Of a stretch of 64,000 bases of DNA, positions 1-12,828 are shown one piece after another. Where the stretch lies: contig OX327684.1 of assembly GCA_946807835.1 (NCBI GenBank), forward strand, positions 12,920,501 to 12,984,500, given 5' to 3'. The notes beneath the pieces were generated by a model. That model was not told where the DNA came from, did no database searches, and saw nothing but the letters and a program-made list of their open reading frames with translations. This DNA is from Ailanthus altissimus. Its lineage: Eukaryota; Streptophyta; Magnoliopsida; Sapindales; Simaroubaceae. Position 1 is the first letter of the stretch. Each line of letters opens with the position of its first letter. The position numbers were made by a program, and so were the translations under genes.

Positions 1-81
1 TTTCATCTCTCTTATAATTGCATTGAAGACTCCATTTATTTTGCTATTGCTACAAATTTACTATCTTTTCCCCAAATGCAG

Positions 82-393
82 GTATTAAAAATCATAGCAC
101 CTCTTCCTTCTGTTCTTAGAATGCAGGAAGAGGCCAAGGAAACTGACACTAGTAGAGATTCGTTGGATGCGTTGCGATCTGTAAGTTGTGAAAAAGATAC
201 TTGGGGGGGTATGTCGAACAACTTCCACTGAGGTCATGTGCTTGGATATTGATTCTCACTTCCTGTCACACGGAGATAAGAATATGCCTGCATCATAAAA
301 GATAATCTGGCTAATCGTATATCTTGTTCTCTGTTTTGCTGACAGGGTCAGCATCATCTTTCTTTCTTGCGGCTAATACCAATCTGGATTTAA
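82..393 (+). CDS. 3' end of a probable RluA-type RNA pseudouridine synthase (partial)
   Basis: The last one or two exons of a gene that enters from the left. A pyrimidine-rich tract ending in CAG at 79-81 opens exon 82-180, which is open for 33 codons and ends at a GTAAGT donor. A second acceptor, GACAG at 341-345, continues the frame through 346-390 with TAA at 391-393. If the intron is retained, the frame stops instead at TGA 229-231. The exon begins VLKIIAPLPSVL. RluA-family pseudouridine synthases, which convert uridine to pseudouridine in rRNA or tRNA, typically finish with HP-x-T-x-E followed by an I-x-APLP motif, and this matches. From memory, Arabidopsis At3g52260 (a pseudouridine synthase) lies next to At3g52250 (PWR), so the neighbour supports the call. 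The catalytic Asp domain lies outside the window. The identification rests on about a dozen residues plus synteny. Confidence 0.5.
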
Positions 394-1084
394 GATAAAG
401 AGGATTATCTTTAGATATTTATTTTTAATTGAAAAGTTGATGGCCTTTCATGATATGATTATGGGTCTAATTCTTGAAATACAGACAGTACACGAAATGA
501 CAAACAGCTCTCAAGACGCATATCTTTGTGAAAAAGCATATTGAAAGATTCTCATCTCTAAAAAAACATTTTTAAAAGCTGATATCATCTTTCTTTGGCC
601 ATGGCTAAGCCAAAGGACGAGGAGACATGATACTAGCATTTTTACATTGATGAATCGTCACCGCTCAATAATCGGCCACCGGCCGATAAATAGCGGAAGC
701 CAAAATTCTAATAAAAAGCTATAAAAGATCTTGAAAAAAGGATACGTTGACCAAGGTCATTGATCTCGGAACACAATTATGTATAGATGGTCAACTTTGT
801 CAGATTGGTGGCTCTAAAGGAGACTGCCGGTATTGCCCCTCCCATCTTTCACAGATTATTTCTGTATTTTCCATCAAATACAAATTTGCTGCAATATTAC
901 AAGCACCTAAAATATTCTCTTTTTTTTTAACCCCAAAGAAAAAAGAAGAAACTGAACTGTCAACTGCCCTACCATTTTTGTCATTAAATAATACAAAAAC
1001 TATATTATACAGAGCGCGGCAAAGAGAAGACTATTTTTGCCGCTGAGGGCCTCTTTATATAGCAAAGCCCTCTCCAAACTCCTA
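394..1084. other. Convergent 3' UTR / intergenic region
   Basis: This stretch separates the 3' ends of the two convergent genes. AATAAA at 710-715 is a candidate plus-strand poly(A) signal for the partial gene. No convincing ORF is present. A short GC-rich palindrome (CGGCCACCGGCCG) lies near 672-686. The PWR 3' UTR must also lie here, but I cannot place its cleavage site. Confidence 0.5.
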
Positions 1085-4000
1085 CTACCTGCCTACGTCC
1101 TCCTTGCCTCTCCAGGATTCTTCTTCTGTTGTGATGCTCCCACTCTGCCCACCATACTGCTCGGCTTTAGCATACTGCATTCTAAGTGCAGCCACCGGAT
1201 CTGAAACACCTGTGCACGATGCACCCCCAACAAGTCTGTCTCCCCTCCCCACAACATTCACTCCAACCATCCCCTTCCCCTGCAGCTGTAAACTTGGAAG
1301 TGCTTCAAACCCATTCCGTCTTTGCATCTCAGAGAACATAAATTCCTGCCGTTGCTTCACATCCACTGTAAATGGCTGCATTTTAGTACCATCGCAGCTC
1401 CTGTACATCTGATAATCCACCACTCCATTACTACTACTTATTTCCCTTGGAGGAATAACTGCTGCACCATTCAAATTACAGTCGTTGCTCTTGACAACTG
1501 CCTGCAAAGACTGCTGTTCCATTTTGGACGAGGATGCAGGATAGTTGCTAAAGGCAGCAGGATATTTTGCCAGCAAGATGGAAGAATCAGGCAATGATGA
1601 AAAGCCAGTTTGGATTCTATTCCCATCCCAAAAACCATAACTCCTCACAGGAACACTCTCAAGGCCTCCATAGTTATTACGATCAAACTTTAAGAGTGTT
1701 GTACCATTGTCTGCAGTGTGATGTGCAGTGAATTTTAAATTTGATGCCTTGCTGCTTTGCTTAAGATGATGGACCCCCTTTTCTGCATTATCGTGGCTAC
1801 TAAAGTTTGACTTCTGTGAAGACGAGGGATGAGTAAGTATCTTACCAAAAAGTTTAACATCACCATTCTTGCATGGTTTTTCTGTATCTGACAAACTTCG
1901 TGAATAGGTCTTGGGATGATCACTTGTTTGTTCTATATTTTGCGATAGAAATGGAAGCTCGGTAATTGAAGAATGAGAGAGCGAACCATTACACTTTCGA
2001 AGATAGCAATCCTGCACTAAATAGGGTCCATCAACATTCCTGTCTGACTTCGAGATGCTTCGAACATCAGAAACTTGTCTGCAATTCATATCCCCATTCA
2101 TCTCATTGTTTGTAGGAATTGATAAAGCATAGCCCTTGAGAATCTGTGAAGCCTCAACATGGTTCAATAAAGAATGCCCTGATAGATGATGTTGATAGTC
2201 ATCGCTGCTAACAGATTTACAAACACTCTTATTTTTACGCCCCCGAAGATGTAGTGTTGATGACATCCTATCTTGGTTAACTGTTGAATCACATTGAATG
2301 ACGGAAGAATCCTGTGGCATGAAAGTTGCAGCAGCAAGAGAATTCTCCTGTGGCATTGACATAACAGGAAGCTTATCAACAGAATCCAACTTCAAAGGAA
2401 CTGAATGGAAACTTGTATCCGCAGCCAGGCTGCAAGCATTGCCAATTGTACTAGAATCCTGCACCATTTCACTTTCATCACTAGTATCCCCATTGAAATT
2501 TTTATCCCGCTCATCGTTCAAACTACTATCTGTCACCGTCAGAACATGCACCTCCAAGCTGTTTCCAGATCCCTTAGTAGAAGCCTCAGTCACCACTTCG
2601 TTTGTCTCTTCGACAGCATTTGAACTTGATGGACAAGGATCAACAGCCCCTTCAGCAGATACTGATACTTCACCCCATTCAGTCAATCCATTTCTCACAA
2701 CACCTGCATCAGCCAATAGAACCGCCTTTTTCTCAGCCACTACTGACTCAGACTGGTTATCGACACCATTCACACTATTGCCTTCTGACTCAAAACACCT
2801 AGTCTCTATATTGTGTGCATCATATATCAAAGGTTTTACCTCCTTGGAATCTTTATCATTTATAAGTTCCATTTGCTTGCCAACCTCAGATTTGTTCAAG
2901 TCAGTTTGCAAGCTCATAGTTGCCAAGGTATCAGTTTCATCCTGGTTTATGTTCATCACATTGGTTGGCAAGTCCTCTTCAATTCTAGAACCCAACTTAT
3001 CACTGCAGATAACTGAACTAGTCTCTAGTATAGAGGCATCTTCTGTGTCACTCCCGCTGCCGTCAGCATCATCATTTACAGAGGTTCCAACATTTCCTTG
3101 TCCAGAATGTATTAGATCCAGGCCAAGGCACTTTCGAGCCTTGCTAAAGAACACCTTGCATTGATCTCTGGATCTCGTTCTAACACATCGGGCAATCATG
3201 GAAAAATCCTTACCATAGGACGAGACTGCCTGTATAAATACGGATTTCTCCTCGTCAGTCCAATCAGAAGGATCCATTTCCCCACAACTCTCATCAGAGC
3301 AGGTATCATCATCAACATTTTGTGTAACATCGGATGTAGGTGTCCGTCTCATCACAGAATCCACTTTCTGGTGCTTCCGCTCCTGTTGGCCCTCACCAGG
3401 GTCAACAGAACTTGTGATGCATGAACTCATTGCCTCTGATGACAAGGAACCACATATACCCGCCAAAACGTCAGCGGCTGCAGTTTCTCTCTCACTCCCA
3501 AGTACATCAAAACTGCTTGATCTTTCAATAATGCCATCATCACAAACTGATGTTTTTGAATCACCACGTCCTCCTGAAAGGATTCTACCAGAACTAATCA
3601 ATCTGCAATTGTCAGTTTGAGCTGCAGCTGCCATCTCAGAAGCTTCACCCAGTATATCAAGGGAAGCCACATTCATCTTCCGATTCCTTTTCCCTGAAGT
3701 CACCAAGTATGTATTAGTTGAAGTCTTCCCTTGCTTACTGAAGTCATGCTTCTTCTTTAGTTTCTCAAACCAATCAGATTTGTGATTTTTGTAGTAGAAC
3801 TCAACACAATCTGCAGTCGTCTTGTAATCAAGAAATGAAGCAATATTCGTAAAATCCTTCCCATAGGTGGCCAGCTTATACATGAAAACTTCTTTCTCTT
3901 TAGAAGTCCAGGGATTGATCATTGCTCTTTCCTTCTCAACAGCACAAGGATCTTCAACTAGTCCATTACTTGAGATAAACCTCGACGCCATCTTCTCTTT

Positions 4001-7000
4001 TTTGTCCAATATTAATGCTGGCATCTTCAAAGAATCCCTATATACCTTGACTAGGGAATCTGAAAGCAGCTTGCTGGTGAAATTAATTATCTCCTTGGTT
4101 GGAACCAGGCTCAAGTTTCCTGCTGCTAAAGACACAAAAAAGTTGACAAGAAAAATATGCGTCAATATATAGCAATTATGTAACCGAATTCCAAGTAAAG
4201 CTAGAATAAATGTTTAAGGTAGATAAAAGGCATAGAGGTGTCACTGAAAAGGAATCCATTATCTAGCAGATGCTAAGAAGGGGGAGATCCATCCCTACCC
4301 ACCTAGAGGAAAATTAGGGGGAAAAAATACAAAAGAGAAAAACCCTAAAAGGCATGTGGATCAAAAAATAGCAGAACATGAAGTATCCAAGCATGAAAAT
4401 AGCTTCATCATCTTTAATTGCATATAGCCAAAATCCATAAGATAAACAAAATAGCCTATCCTCATTAACAGCAAAAGGCCATGCTACTTTAAAAGATCAG
4501 TAATACCATAAACAAAGCAGCAATAAATGCACCTGAAGATAACTTTTGTTACAATCTAAGCGGATAAGATGAATTGCCCATATTAACACGTGACGCATAA
4601 GATGCATAGTATTGTAACCTTACATACATTCCACTTCATCACTGAACATCCACATACCGTCACCTTCAAGAACACCACCACATCACAATGCAATCCAGTG
4701 AAACATTGTTATTAGTCTAGGGTTAATACAATAAAGCAGCAAGGAAATCCCTAAAGCCAGGGTTGCTCTCCAGCCAAAACTAAACTCCAGTACATAGCAC
4801 CTTCTAACAGCACCACAGAAAACATCCACTTCATGTTCAAGTGCCCGACATGTTAGAACCCACATGACAAAACTTGAAAGCAAGGACCTCAAGATAACAT
4901 TGGACTAGAACAATATTCTTACTGGACAGGAAAAGACTATGGATGAAACAAAATTCCAAATATGATAGAAACACTGAATCACATAACGCATTACAACTTG
5001 TTCACGACTGGAAAACCAAGTTTACTATCAAGATCGATGTCTTCTTTACCTATTTCAACCCTGCAGTCGAGCATTCAATTAAAGCAAAATATGCCAAAAT
5101 AATAAATAAAAAGATGTTTCATGAAAATAATAATAATTAAAATTACAATAATAGCCAGCACTTCTCCCTAAACAATTAAATATGAATTAGCATTCAAACA
5201 AAAGAAAATATAAATTTTAACTTCTATAAACATATCTTTGAACGAGTATTATAACAATAATGTGCAACTACCATGATACACCAAAAAATATGCAACTAGA
5301 TAACGGTAGGGTCTCACCACTTTATATCCTTATCATTTGGTGTCAACAGAAAAACAATAAACACCTACATGTACACATCAAGGAAGAAAAAACCATAAGC
5401 ACGAATCAGTTGTTACAATTTGTAACATTTCCAATATATATCATGAATCCTTTAAATCACACATTTAAAACCCTAACAAACTTGTCATCAAGTAACACCT
5501 GAATAAAATTGAAACAACAAAGGGAATTACTGTTTGCAGAAATCAAAATGCAAACTGGCTAGTTGCTCCACGCCTAACTAAAAGCCATAAATCTTGACTA
5601 AATTAATCTACTGAGAACTAGCTCTTTCATCCTTCATCAGGTTCTAATAACAAATCAACTTCTTTCCCAACTCCAAAGCCAGATAACATCAGATAAAACA
5701 GCAACAAGAGAGAGAGAGAGAATCAGCATAAATCGTGCTCTTACCAGGAGAAGAAAATCGAGCACGAATCGAGGAACGATGCTTCTGAAATCCACTATAA
5801 GTTGTCCGCAAGCTTAATTCACATTTCTTCTGAGACTTAGCGCGATATTTCCTTATTGAAAGCAAGCGCAAATCTTCCTTCCACAGGTATTGAAAGGCTT
5901 TAAACTTAAGAGTCAAAACTCTCTCCTTGAATCTTAAAAACTGCTTCCTCTTTACAAATTTTTCTTTGATCATGGAGTCATCCTTACAGCCAAAGACATT
6001 AGCAACTCCTGAAACATCAGTATTATGATCACCTCTTGGCAGTAGCTTATCAAATACTTCAGAAGCTCTATTCGCAGTTTCGTTGTTGGAAGCCAATATT
6101 ATGTCACAGAATATATTTTCCCCATCAGCATGCACACTAAAATCATTGGAGGCAGGTGCATCAATCTTATGCTCTGCAAGCATACCACCATCCACACAAG
6201 TGGAGACACCAGTCAGCTCTTCCCCAAAGGTACCACGCACTGTGCATTTTACTTCAGTGTTTGTAGCATCAATTGCATCTAAGATTCCAGGAGGCTCACT
6301 GCTTTTAAGCGTATCAGATGGAGAAACTGGCTTCACAAAAGCTAATGGTTCAACAAATTTTGAAGTAGCAGTTCCAGGACTATCTATATCCTCATCCTTC
6401 ACATTCGTATGGATTTCTTCCAAGACATGACTACAATCGAGCATTTCCCCCACAGAAGCATCCCCACAAGAATCAATTTGCAACGGAGCAGGTCTGGTGA
6501 TTGAATTGGAGACAGTAGCTTGTTCCTTAAAATGAGTGGCGTTATCCTCTCCTGACAAAGAAGTGGATGTCGCAGGACAAAGCAATGTACCTCCTAATGC
6601 AGATTTCAACGACTTAAGTTCATTCTCAAGTGCATCAATTTCTGACTCGGTCGTCTCCAATGTCTTCGAAATATCCCCTTTCCATATAAGCAACTTATTC
6701 ATTGCAGTAGCTCGAACAAAACTAAAATCTACCAAACTAGTATCATCAGATTGGAGCAATTCAATAAGTGAAGGGCCTAAATTAGCTATTGAATTGGTAT
6801 CCAACTTCTCTAAATTAAATAAAAATCCCTCGAGATGATTCTGCGACCCAATACTGGGTGAACCACATAAATTACTGACATCATTATCAACATTTGCTGC
6901 CTTGCCAAATGCTTTTTCCTCAACACCTGCCATGATAGCATAAATACAATTTTTAGAAGAAAAAAATGCCAACTTGGAGATAAGTCATGGGAAGAGGTAA

Positions 7001-9109
7001 GCACAACAAGATTTATTACTGATACCGTGGCATTGAAATACCGACCATCAGATCATCAACATAAAGAATAAATTATTGAACTCAATGCAAATTAAAAGGT
7101 CAAAACAAGAAGAAAAAAAAAAGTATTCTTGGAGAATAAGAATTCAAAAACACTATTAAAAAGATCTAAGCAGCACCAATTTCCTATAAAGAGAACAATT
7201 ATTGTCAAGAGGCGAAACTGATTATGGCATTGGTTTTTCCCTCAAAGATTTAAAGGAAGGTTGAGATGTAGGAAGACAACTTCATAACTAATTACCAAGA
7301 TATGGGGAAGGGAAAATGAAAGCAAAAAATAATGACAGGAATGGACAACATAAAATTACAAAAACTATACAATTACAACAGATAGCAAGGCGAAGAAGGG
7401 AAAAAAGAATTATATTCATGACTATCCTGCAAGTTGCAAGTACAAGCAACTTCCATCAAAGAAAATTACCAGAGGACAGCATGAAATGAGGTAGTGTTTA
7501 AGCTAAAATCATAATAATTGGTCAATTATTTTTATTTGCTCCAAGCTTAATATAATACCAACTAAATCATAACTGAAGAATATGTCAGGATATCAGGACA
7601 CACCTGGCGAGGAACTGCAAGCAACAGAGGAAGGAGTTGCTGGCGATGCACAATCTGAAAAAACCATAACTCTAGGACTTTTCTCAGCCAAGTTTGAAGA
7701 GAGAGAATGCAAAGCTTCGGCATTACTAGTGGAAGTAAATGCTCCATCTTTGTTCACACTCACATCAGGACCTTCAACTCTCTTTTTCTCATACTTTGCC
7801 AACCCCTCACCCCATCCCAGACGTGGCTTCTTCTTAGAAGTTGTCTCCTCAGATGGTGCACCAGATGTCGTACAGGCTGCAGCATCCCCTGAAGGAGATT
7901 GGACTGGAGTTGCATTTTTCACTGGTAAGTCAGTCTTTCCTTCACTGGAATCTGCACCACCCATGCTCTTAGAGCTGCTTGAATGGCTTAATCCTGAACC
8001 CCGTGAAGACAAACTTCCTGAGCGGGTCCACTTAAGCGGCTTCCAATCCAGTGAATTCTCTCTCACACATTTTTGGCCTGTGCCCAATCCATTGACACCA
8101 CCCATCTTATTATCATGCTGGTCCTTTAATTGAAGATGATCCCATGTGTTTACAAAGTCAGAATGATGATGAGAAGGGTATGTTAGCATATCATCGACTG
8201 ACCTCTGAAAACAGTTCATGTCATGAAGCCTCCCAGGGGTGGAAGAACCATTGCTTGTATCCCATGAATGGCCTCTCCAATCTCTCTGACTAAAAGAACT
8301 TCTATTTTCCCTACTATTCCTGCCATATTTTCCATCTCCACGTGAAACAGGTATCCTGGTGCTCTCATCTTCAAGCATCTTGTCGCTGGACCGAGAAGGC
8401 ACATAACCATGACCAGATTCTTCAGCAAACAGGTGCCAACTTCCCTGCTTACCATGACCTTCATAAAATATTTAAACAAAAAAGGAAAATCAAAAAAATA
8501 TTAAGACAAGCAAAGTATATGTTCTCAAAAGAAAATTCAAGATTAAAAGCTCAGAATCCTTAAATCCAAACCCCTAAAAGAATCTCTTATCAAAATCAAA
8601 ATCCCACAGCAACTGAACACAAAAACCCTCCAGTTCTAGCATCAATCATGATGAAAAATGAAACCCCCCAGATCTTTAAAAAATTTAATATATATGTATA
8701 TCACATAAAGAAGAACTACTTAGTCTTAGCTCAGAATATCAATCATAGAAAGCAAAGCCTATTTTCAGTCCTAAATCTAATAAACCTACAAACATAAATC
8801 AAAAAGTCAAAATAACTAAAAAAAACTTATAATCAGAAAAAAGAATAATAATGACAATAATAATAAGCAGCAATTGAAAAACTAAAACTCACCAGGAGGT
8901 CTGCGAAAATCAGCGGATCCCCAACGGGGAAACTCGCGGCTGTGATGAGACGACGAGTAGTAGTCTCTCCATCTGGGCAAGGATCCGCCGCCACTGCCGC
9001 CTAGCAAAGACTCAGACGACCTGTCGTTTTGGTGATGGCTGCTGTTGTTATGGTGCTTCCTCTCCTTGAAGAAGTCCTTCCGATCCCAAGGCAGTGGTTC
9101 CGGCGGCAT
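1085..9109 (-). CDS. PWR: POWERDRESS-like SANT-domain co-regulator (four coding exons)
   Basis: Coding exons on the minus strand are 9109-8893, 8458-7604, 6926-5745 and 4125-1085, all joined in phase 1 with GT-AG borders, giving about 1,764 aa. The protein begins MPPEPLPWDRKDFFKERKH and continues REFPRWGSADFRRPPGHGKQ, the signature start of Arabidopsis PWR (At3g52250, about 1,650 aa from memory). A leucine-heptad stretch lies near residues 440-468 and a Lys/Arg-rich helix near 677-732. SANT/Myb domain 1 (PWTSKEKEVF, YGKDF) is near 822-868 and SANT 2 (DWTDEEKSVF, YGKDF) near 1038-1084. The plant-conserved motif NGDVKLFGKIL is near 1500, and the long remainder is Ser-rich and looks disordered. 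PWR is a nuclear partner of histone deacetylase HDA9, acting in flowering, floral determinacy and senescence. No frameshift or premature stop was seen. An in-frame upstream ATG exists at 9175, but the family start is at 9109. Confidence 0.93.
4126..5744 (-). other. PWR intron 3
   Basis: This 1.6-kb intron has a GTAAGA donor just below 5745. Its acceptor is TTTAGCAGCAG, with three AGs three bases apart, so the exon may begin at 4125, 4122 or 4119. A (GA)n microsatellite lies at about 5706-5721, close to the donor. The intron is AT-rich, with no coding or repeat signal that I recognise. Confidence 0.8.
6927..7603 (-). other. PWR intron 2
   Basis: This 0.68-kb intron has a GTGTGT donor (plus-strand AC at 7602-7603) and an ATGGCAG acceptor (plus-strand CT at 6927-6928). 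It is AT-rich. I see nothing else in it. Confidence 0.85.
8459..8892 (-). other. PWR intron 1
   Basis: This 0.43-kb intron has a GTGAGT donor and an AAG acceptor. It joins the codon for the Gly of RPPG/HGKQ. I see no embedded feature. Confidence 0.85.
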
Positions 9110-9850
9110 GAAATTGAAGTTCCAGCCACTCACATCGGCAGAACAAACAATCCCTCCGCTATTTGCAGTAACCAAACACTCCGATATCTATCAAGACGTC
9201 TCTATAAAGCCTCTATAACTCTTCCACGGGTAAAAAAAAAACGCACCGTATTATAAATAACCGTAAAAAATAATGTAGGTTTTCCCAAAGCTGGTAAAAG
9301 GCTGGATCAACCGAGAACCTGATAGGGCATCCGTGAACGAACTCTCAACACCGAACTGTCGCAAAGCTAGGGTTTGGAAAAGAGAAAAAAGAGGTTAAAA
9401 CCTAATTCGACAAAGCTGAAAATCAAGATCGAAAGAGAATCAAAGGCGCCGCACAGAACCGGGCTGAATCTAGTACGGTTTCAAGAGAACAGAAATAGGC
9501 AAAAACATAAAAAGAATAAAAAAAATCACCTGACTGAACGCCGCCGAGAAGAAGTAGCTGATACCTAGGGTTTGAAATTTGGAATATCGTCCAAGGATGA
9601 TAATGATGATGACGACGACGATCTTCTAGGGTTTCGGGGAAGCTCCTTTCTGACGTGTGGTTGAATCCCTGAAGAAGGAAGCTGATTTTCTCGCGGATTT
9701 TCTCGGGAAATTTTCCTGTCTACGGTGTTTGGGAGAAAAGAAAGTGAAAACGTTAGCCGATAAGGGACAAAGAGCGCCTTGAGAGAGAAAAAGAAAAATG
9801 AAAATGAAAATAAGAGAGAGGTCCATTAAACCATATTTCAATGTCCTTTC
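9110..9850 (-). promoter_or_regulatory. PWR 5' leader and proximal promoter with three telo-boxes
   Basis: On the minus strand, AAACCCTA telo-boxes occur at 9627-9634, 9566-9573 and 9368-9375. A triplet-rich tract (GAT/GAC repeats) lies at 9596-9623. A CAG|GTGATT context at about 9525-9532 looks like a donor of a 5' UTR intron, which could be accepted by one of several AGs between 9155 and 9200. A CT-rich tract at about 9780-9825 is a likely core promoter or transcription start zone. I see no clear TATA box. Telo-boxes are known near starts of many plant housekeeping genes. Confidence 0.5.
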
Positions 9851-10768
9851 GCGTCCGCGATTAAATTACTTTATTGAATTTCTAATACCTACTTGTTTCC
9901 TTTCTTCTTTTTTTTCAACTTTTTATTTTCTCTGTTTCGGCCCCGATTGTGCTTATTTTGTGATTTCGGAAATGCCCTCGAGTTAGGCGAGAAATTACGC
10001 CCTCTTCTTCTATGACGGATTTGCCCTTGTCAACTTGTCGATTGACAAGGCTTGCGCGTCGGGATATGATGATAGCAATGGCATTGCCTTTTTTTGAATT
10101 TGAAGATTTTAATTTGTGTTCAATTGTTTCCGAAACGAGAATGGTTTCCAAATAGGAAATTAAGAGCGAGAAAAAAAGGGTCCACTGCCTCCAATCCCAC
10201 CCTTATAACAATTTATATTTTAATTGACAACATAAATTCAATTTTTGAATCCAAAAGAAAATAATTCAAATTAGTTGATTCTGAAATTATGAGAAAATAA
10301 AGTTCTTAAATCAAAAGTATGTTAGAAACAAAACTTGATTATGTTGATTAAATATAAAGGTGTAGTTTCTCGAACTTCTATGAGTTATTTTTATCATAAT
10401 ATATATAAGAATAAAAATTAGATTTTATCGTAATAATTTTATCATGTGATGTTGGCGTGGATTGTGCATTTTAAGTGAGCATATATTTTTATCCCTATTT
10501 CATGGATAATTAGCCCTTCCCTCAATTATATTAGGTCTATAGCACTAAAATATTTGTCACCCCTTTTAATTAATTCTTATTGAGAGAGCTAAATGTCAGA
10601 AACTTTCTTCACCAACAACTTAAACACAAAAGAGATTCATATATATGTTTCGGTTAATATTTACAAATATTTACAATTCTCCCCAATGAACACTTGTAAG
10701 AACCATGACTTTATTGCATCTGAAGTGCAAATATAAAAGTTAAAATATTGTTAATAGTTAAATTTATA
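9851..10768. other. Intergenic sequence between PWR and the Mutator-like element
   Basis: AT-rich sequence without a supported ORF or repeat structure. It forms the distal upstream region of PWR. The TE-dense part of the window begins at its right end. Confidence 0.6.
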
Positions 10769-10872
10769 GGGATGAGAGTAATTTTGTTCTTAAAATTTGG
10801 TCTAATACCTAATTTTATTTTTATTATTTTATTTTATTTTTTTCCGTTAATTAATTATTATTTAAATTCATA
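10769..10872 (+). repeat. Left TIR of the MULE
   Basis: It begins GGGATGAGAGTAATTTTG and aligns by eye over its full length, at roughly three in four bases, with the reverse complement of 27518-27630. Matches persist at its inner end (CGTTAATTAATTATTATTT against CGTTAATCAATTATCATTT). Confidence 0.65.
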
Positions 10873-11699
10873 AAAAATGATAAAATAATAACTCAACAAG
10901 AAAATTGACACATAAGATATCTCATCATAACCACGTGTCATATAATCACTAGTTATTAATTTAAAAAAATTCCAATTTAGCACTAAAAGAACCCAAGCTC
11001 TTCATTTTTCACCATCAAACTCTCTCTTCGAAATAGCCCCCTTAACAAACCACTATAAATTTGACTATGTGAAACCTTTTATAAACCATCGTACACCAAA
11101 ATAATTGAAGACAATCCACCATTTGACAGTGAAAGAAACTACGAGCAGCCACTATTTATCCACTGCTTCTATTTCTACGGTGAGTAAATCGATTTTAATT
11201 TAAAATAGATTATGTAATATGTTAGATTTTTAACACATTGTTAACTACCATATGATTTGTGGGTCTTTATAAAATTATTACAAGGTTGAAAGACTGATTT
11301 GTTGATTGGAATGTTTATGATTTTTGAATTTCATTCATGACTTGATAAAAAAATTTGTCTTTAAATTTCTAAGTTGAATTCGATAGATTCATGATTTATT
11401 CTAATATTGAACAAAATTTCTAAGTTTTTCTAGGTTAGGTTGAGGTTGTGCAAATTTCTAAAGCATTATAAGTGTTGTTATCAATATTTATTTGTGGTAA
11501 TATAGTTATCGTATAATGAAAATATTGGGTTTTACGAGTTTTTGGGGTTGCAGTCAATATTTATTTGTAGCTATTTTGCATTTTGTCATAGGCTATTAGT
11601 AATTACTATAAAATGATAGTGTTGTTTATGTATCAGTTTAGTGGTGCAATACCATGAATTGTTTTTTTTTTTTTATGTGGTTACTAATAGCATATGATG

Positions 11700-12828
11700 G
11701 TGAAGAATAGTTACTATCACAATGAGAGTGCTAGGGTGGAAAAAATACAAGTATTATGCAGATAATGACTATTGTAGTTTAATTGACTTGAAGAATTATG
11801 TGTGTAAGGGGCTATTTGAATGACTACTATTTTCAGGAGACAAGTTTAAAGTCAATACCACCATTCCTCATATAAGGGAACAAATTTAATTGAAAGATGA
11901 TAGAGGGCTTGTGGAATTGGTGAATTAGTGCTTAAAAAGAAAATGGTATTGCATAGATGTTGATTTTAAAGTGTTGCCACTGATGTCAGTGACTCCTGCA
12001 TATTATAAATGAGAAAAAATGAAAAATGTTAATGGTGGACCTAGACTAAGTATGAAAAGATAATTATTCTTTAATTTTACTATTGCCACTTCCACTTCAA
12101 TAGCTAATCTAAACACAAGACACTAAATTAGAAGACCCTTTTCTCTCAAGCATATCCAAAGTCCTACCCACAATGGGATTCTAGTCAATCACACTCCTAC
12201 CAATGACCAAGAATCTCAAATTTACCAAACTCCCGTTAAATCACTAGTAGCCCAAACACAACAACACCAATAACATAATCTAAGCATCTAAAAAAAGTAA
12301 CATAGTTTAAACAGCCCAAAAATGCACAACAGTCCAAGAAGTCCACAAATGCCAAACAGCCTTAGCCTAAAAATGCAAAATAACCCAAGCCCAAAAATGC
12401 ATCAGAGCCCTAGGGTTTTTAATGAAGAAATAATATTGATCAGACAATGACCAATATATATGGTCAAAAATAAAATAAGGATGATGTAGAAGATAATGAG
12501 CAAGACGAATGAAATGACCAAGTGAGTGATAATAAAAATGAAGCATCACATCCACTATTAAGCTACCATTCTGATGATAGAGATGGTGCCCTAGTTATAA
12601 TCAGATGAAGATTCTGCAAACATAGATTTTATTAGTTCATTTGGTATAAATTACTTTCACTGAGGTCACTAAGAAGATGGTAACTTACATATTAGGCAGG
12701 AGTTTAAAGAGGTTGACTATTTTAGAAGTACTTTAAAGAACTATTGCATCAGGGAAGGTTTTGAAGTGGTACAACTAAATGATTTACAGAGGTTTATAGG
12801 TAAGTGTAAATAACTAAGATGCCTATGG
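11700..12828 (+). pseudogene. MULE transposase, N-terminal part (degenerate)
   Basis: Frames with many stops and shifts still read like the N-terminal part of MuDR-type transposases. Near 11750-11960 there is a DNDYCSLIDLKNYV-like segment. At about 12690-12820 the classic FKEVDYFRSTLKNYCIREGF segment, followed by R-F-x-G-K-C, ends at the copia insertion. Between them, 12140-12420 reads as an Asn/Ser/Pro/Gln-rich linker with imperfect repeats around CCCAAAAATGCA. The preceding 10873-11700 holds a possible 5' UTR, with a candidate donor GTGAGT near 11180. The frame resumes at 22746. Confidence 0.65.

Noticed and set aside
2298..3164. Plus-strand open frame of 288 codons opposite PWR exon 4
   Set aside because: It is an antisense shadow of the Ser-rich PWR coding exon, with no family resemblance and no splice or start context.
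4683..4892. Extra PWR exon within intron 3
   Set aside because: The 69-codon minus-strand stretch has no family match, and the flanking exons join in frame without it.
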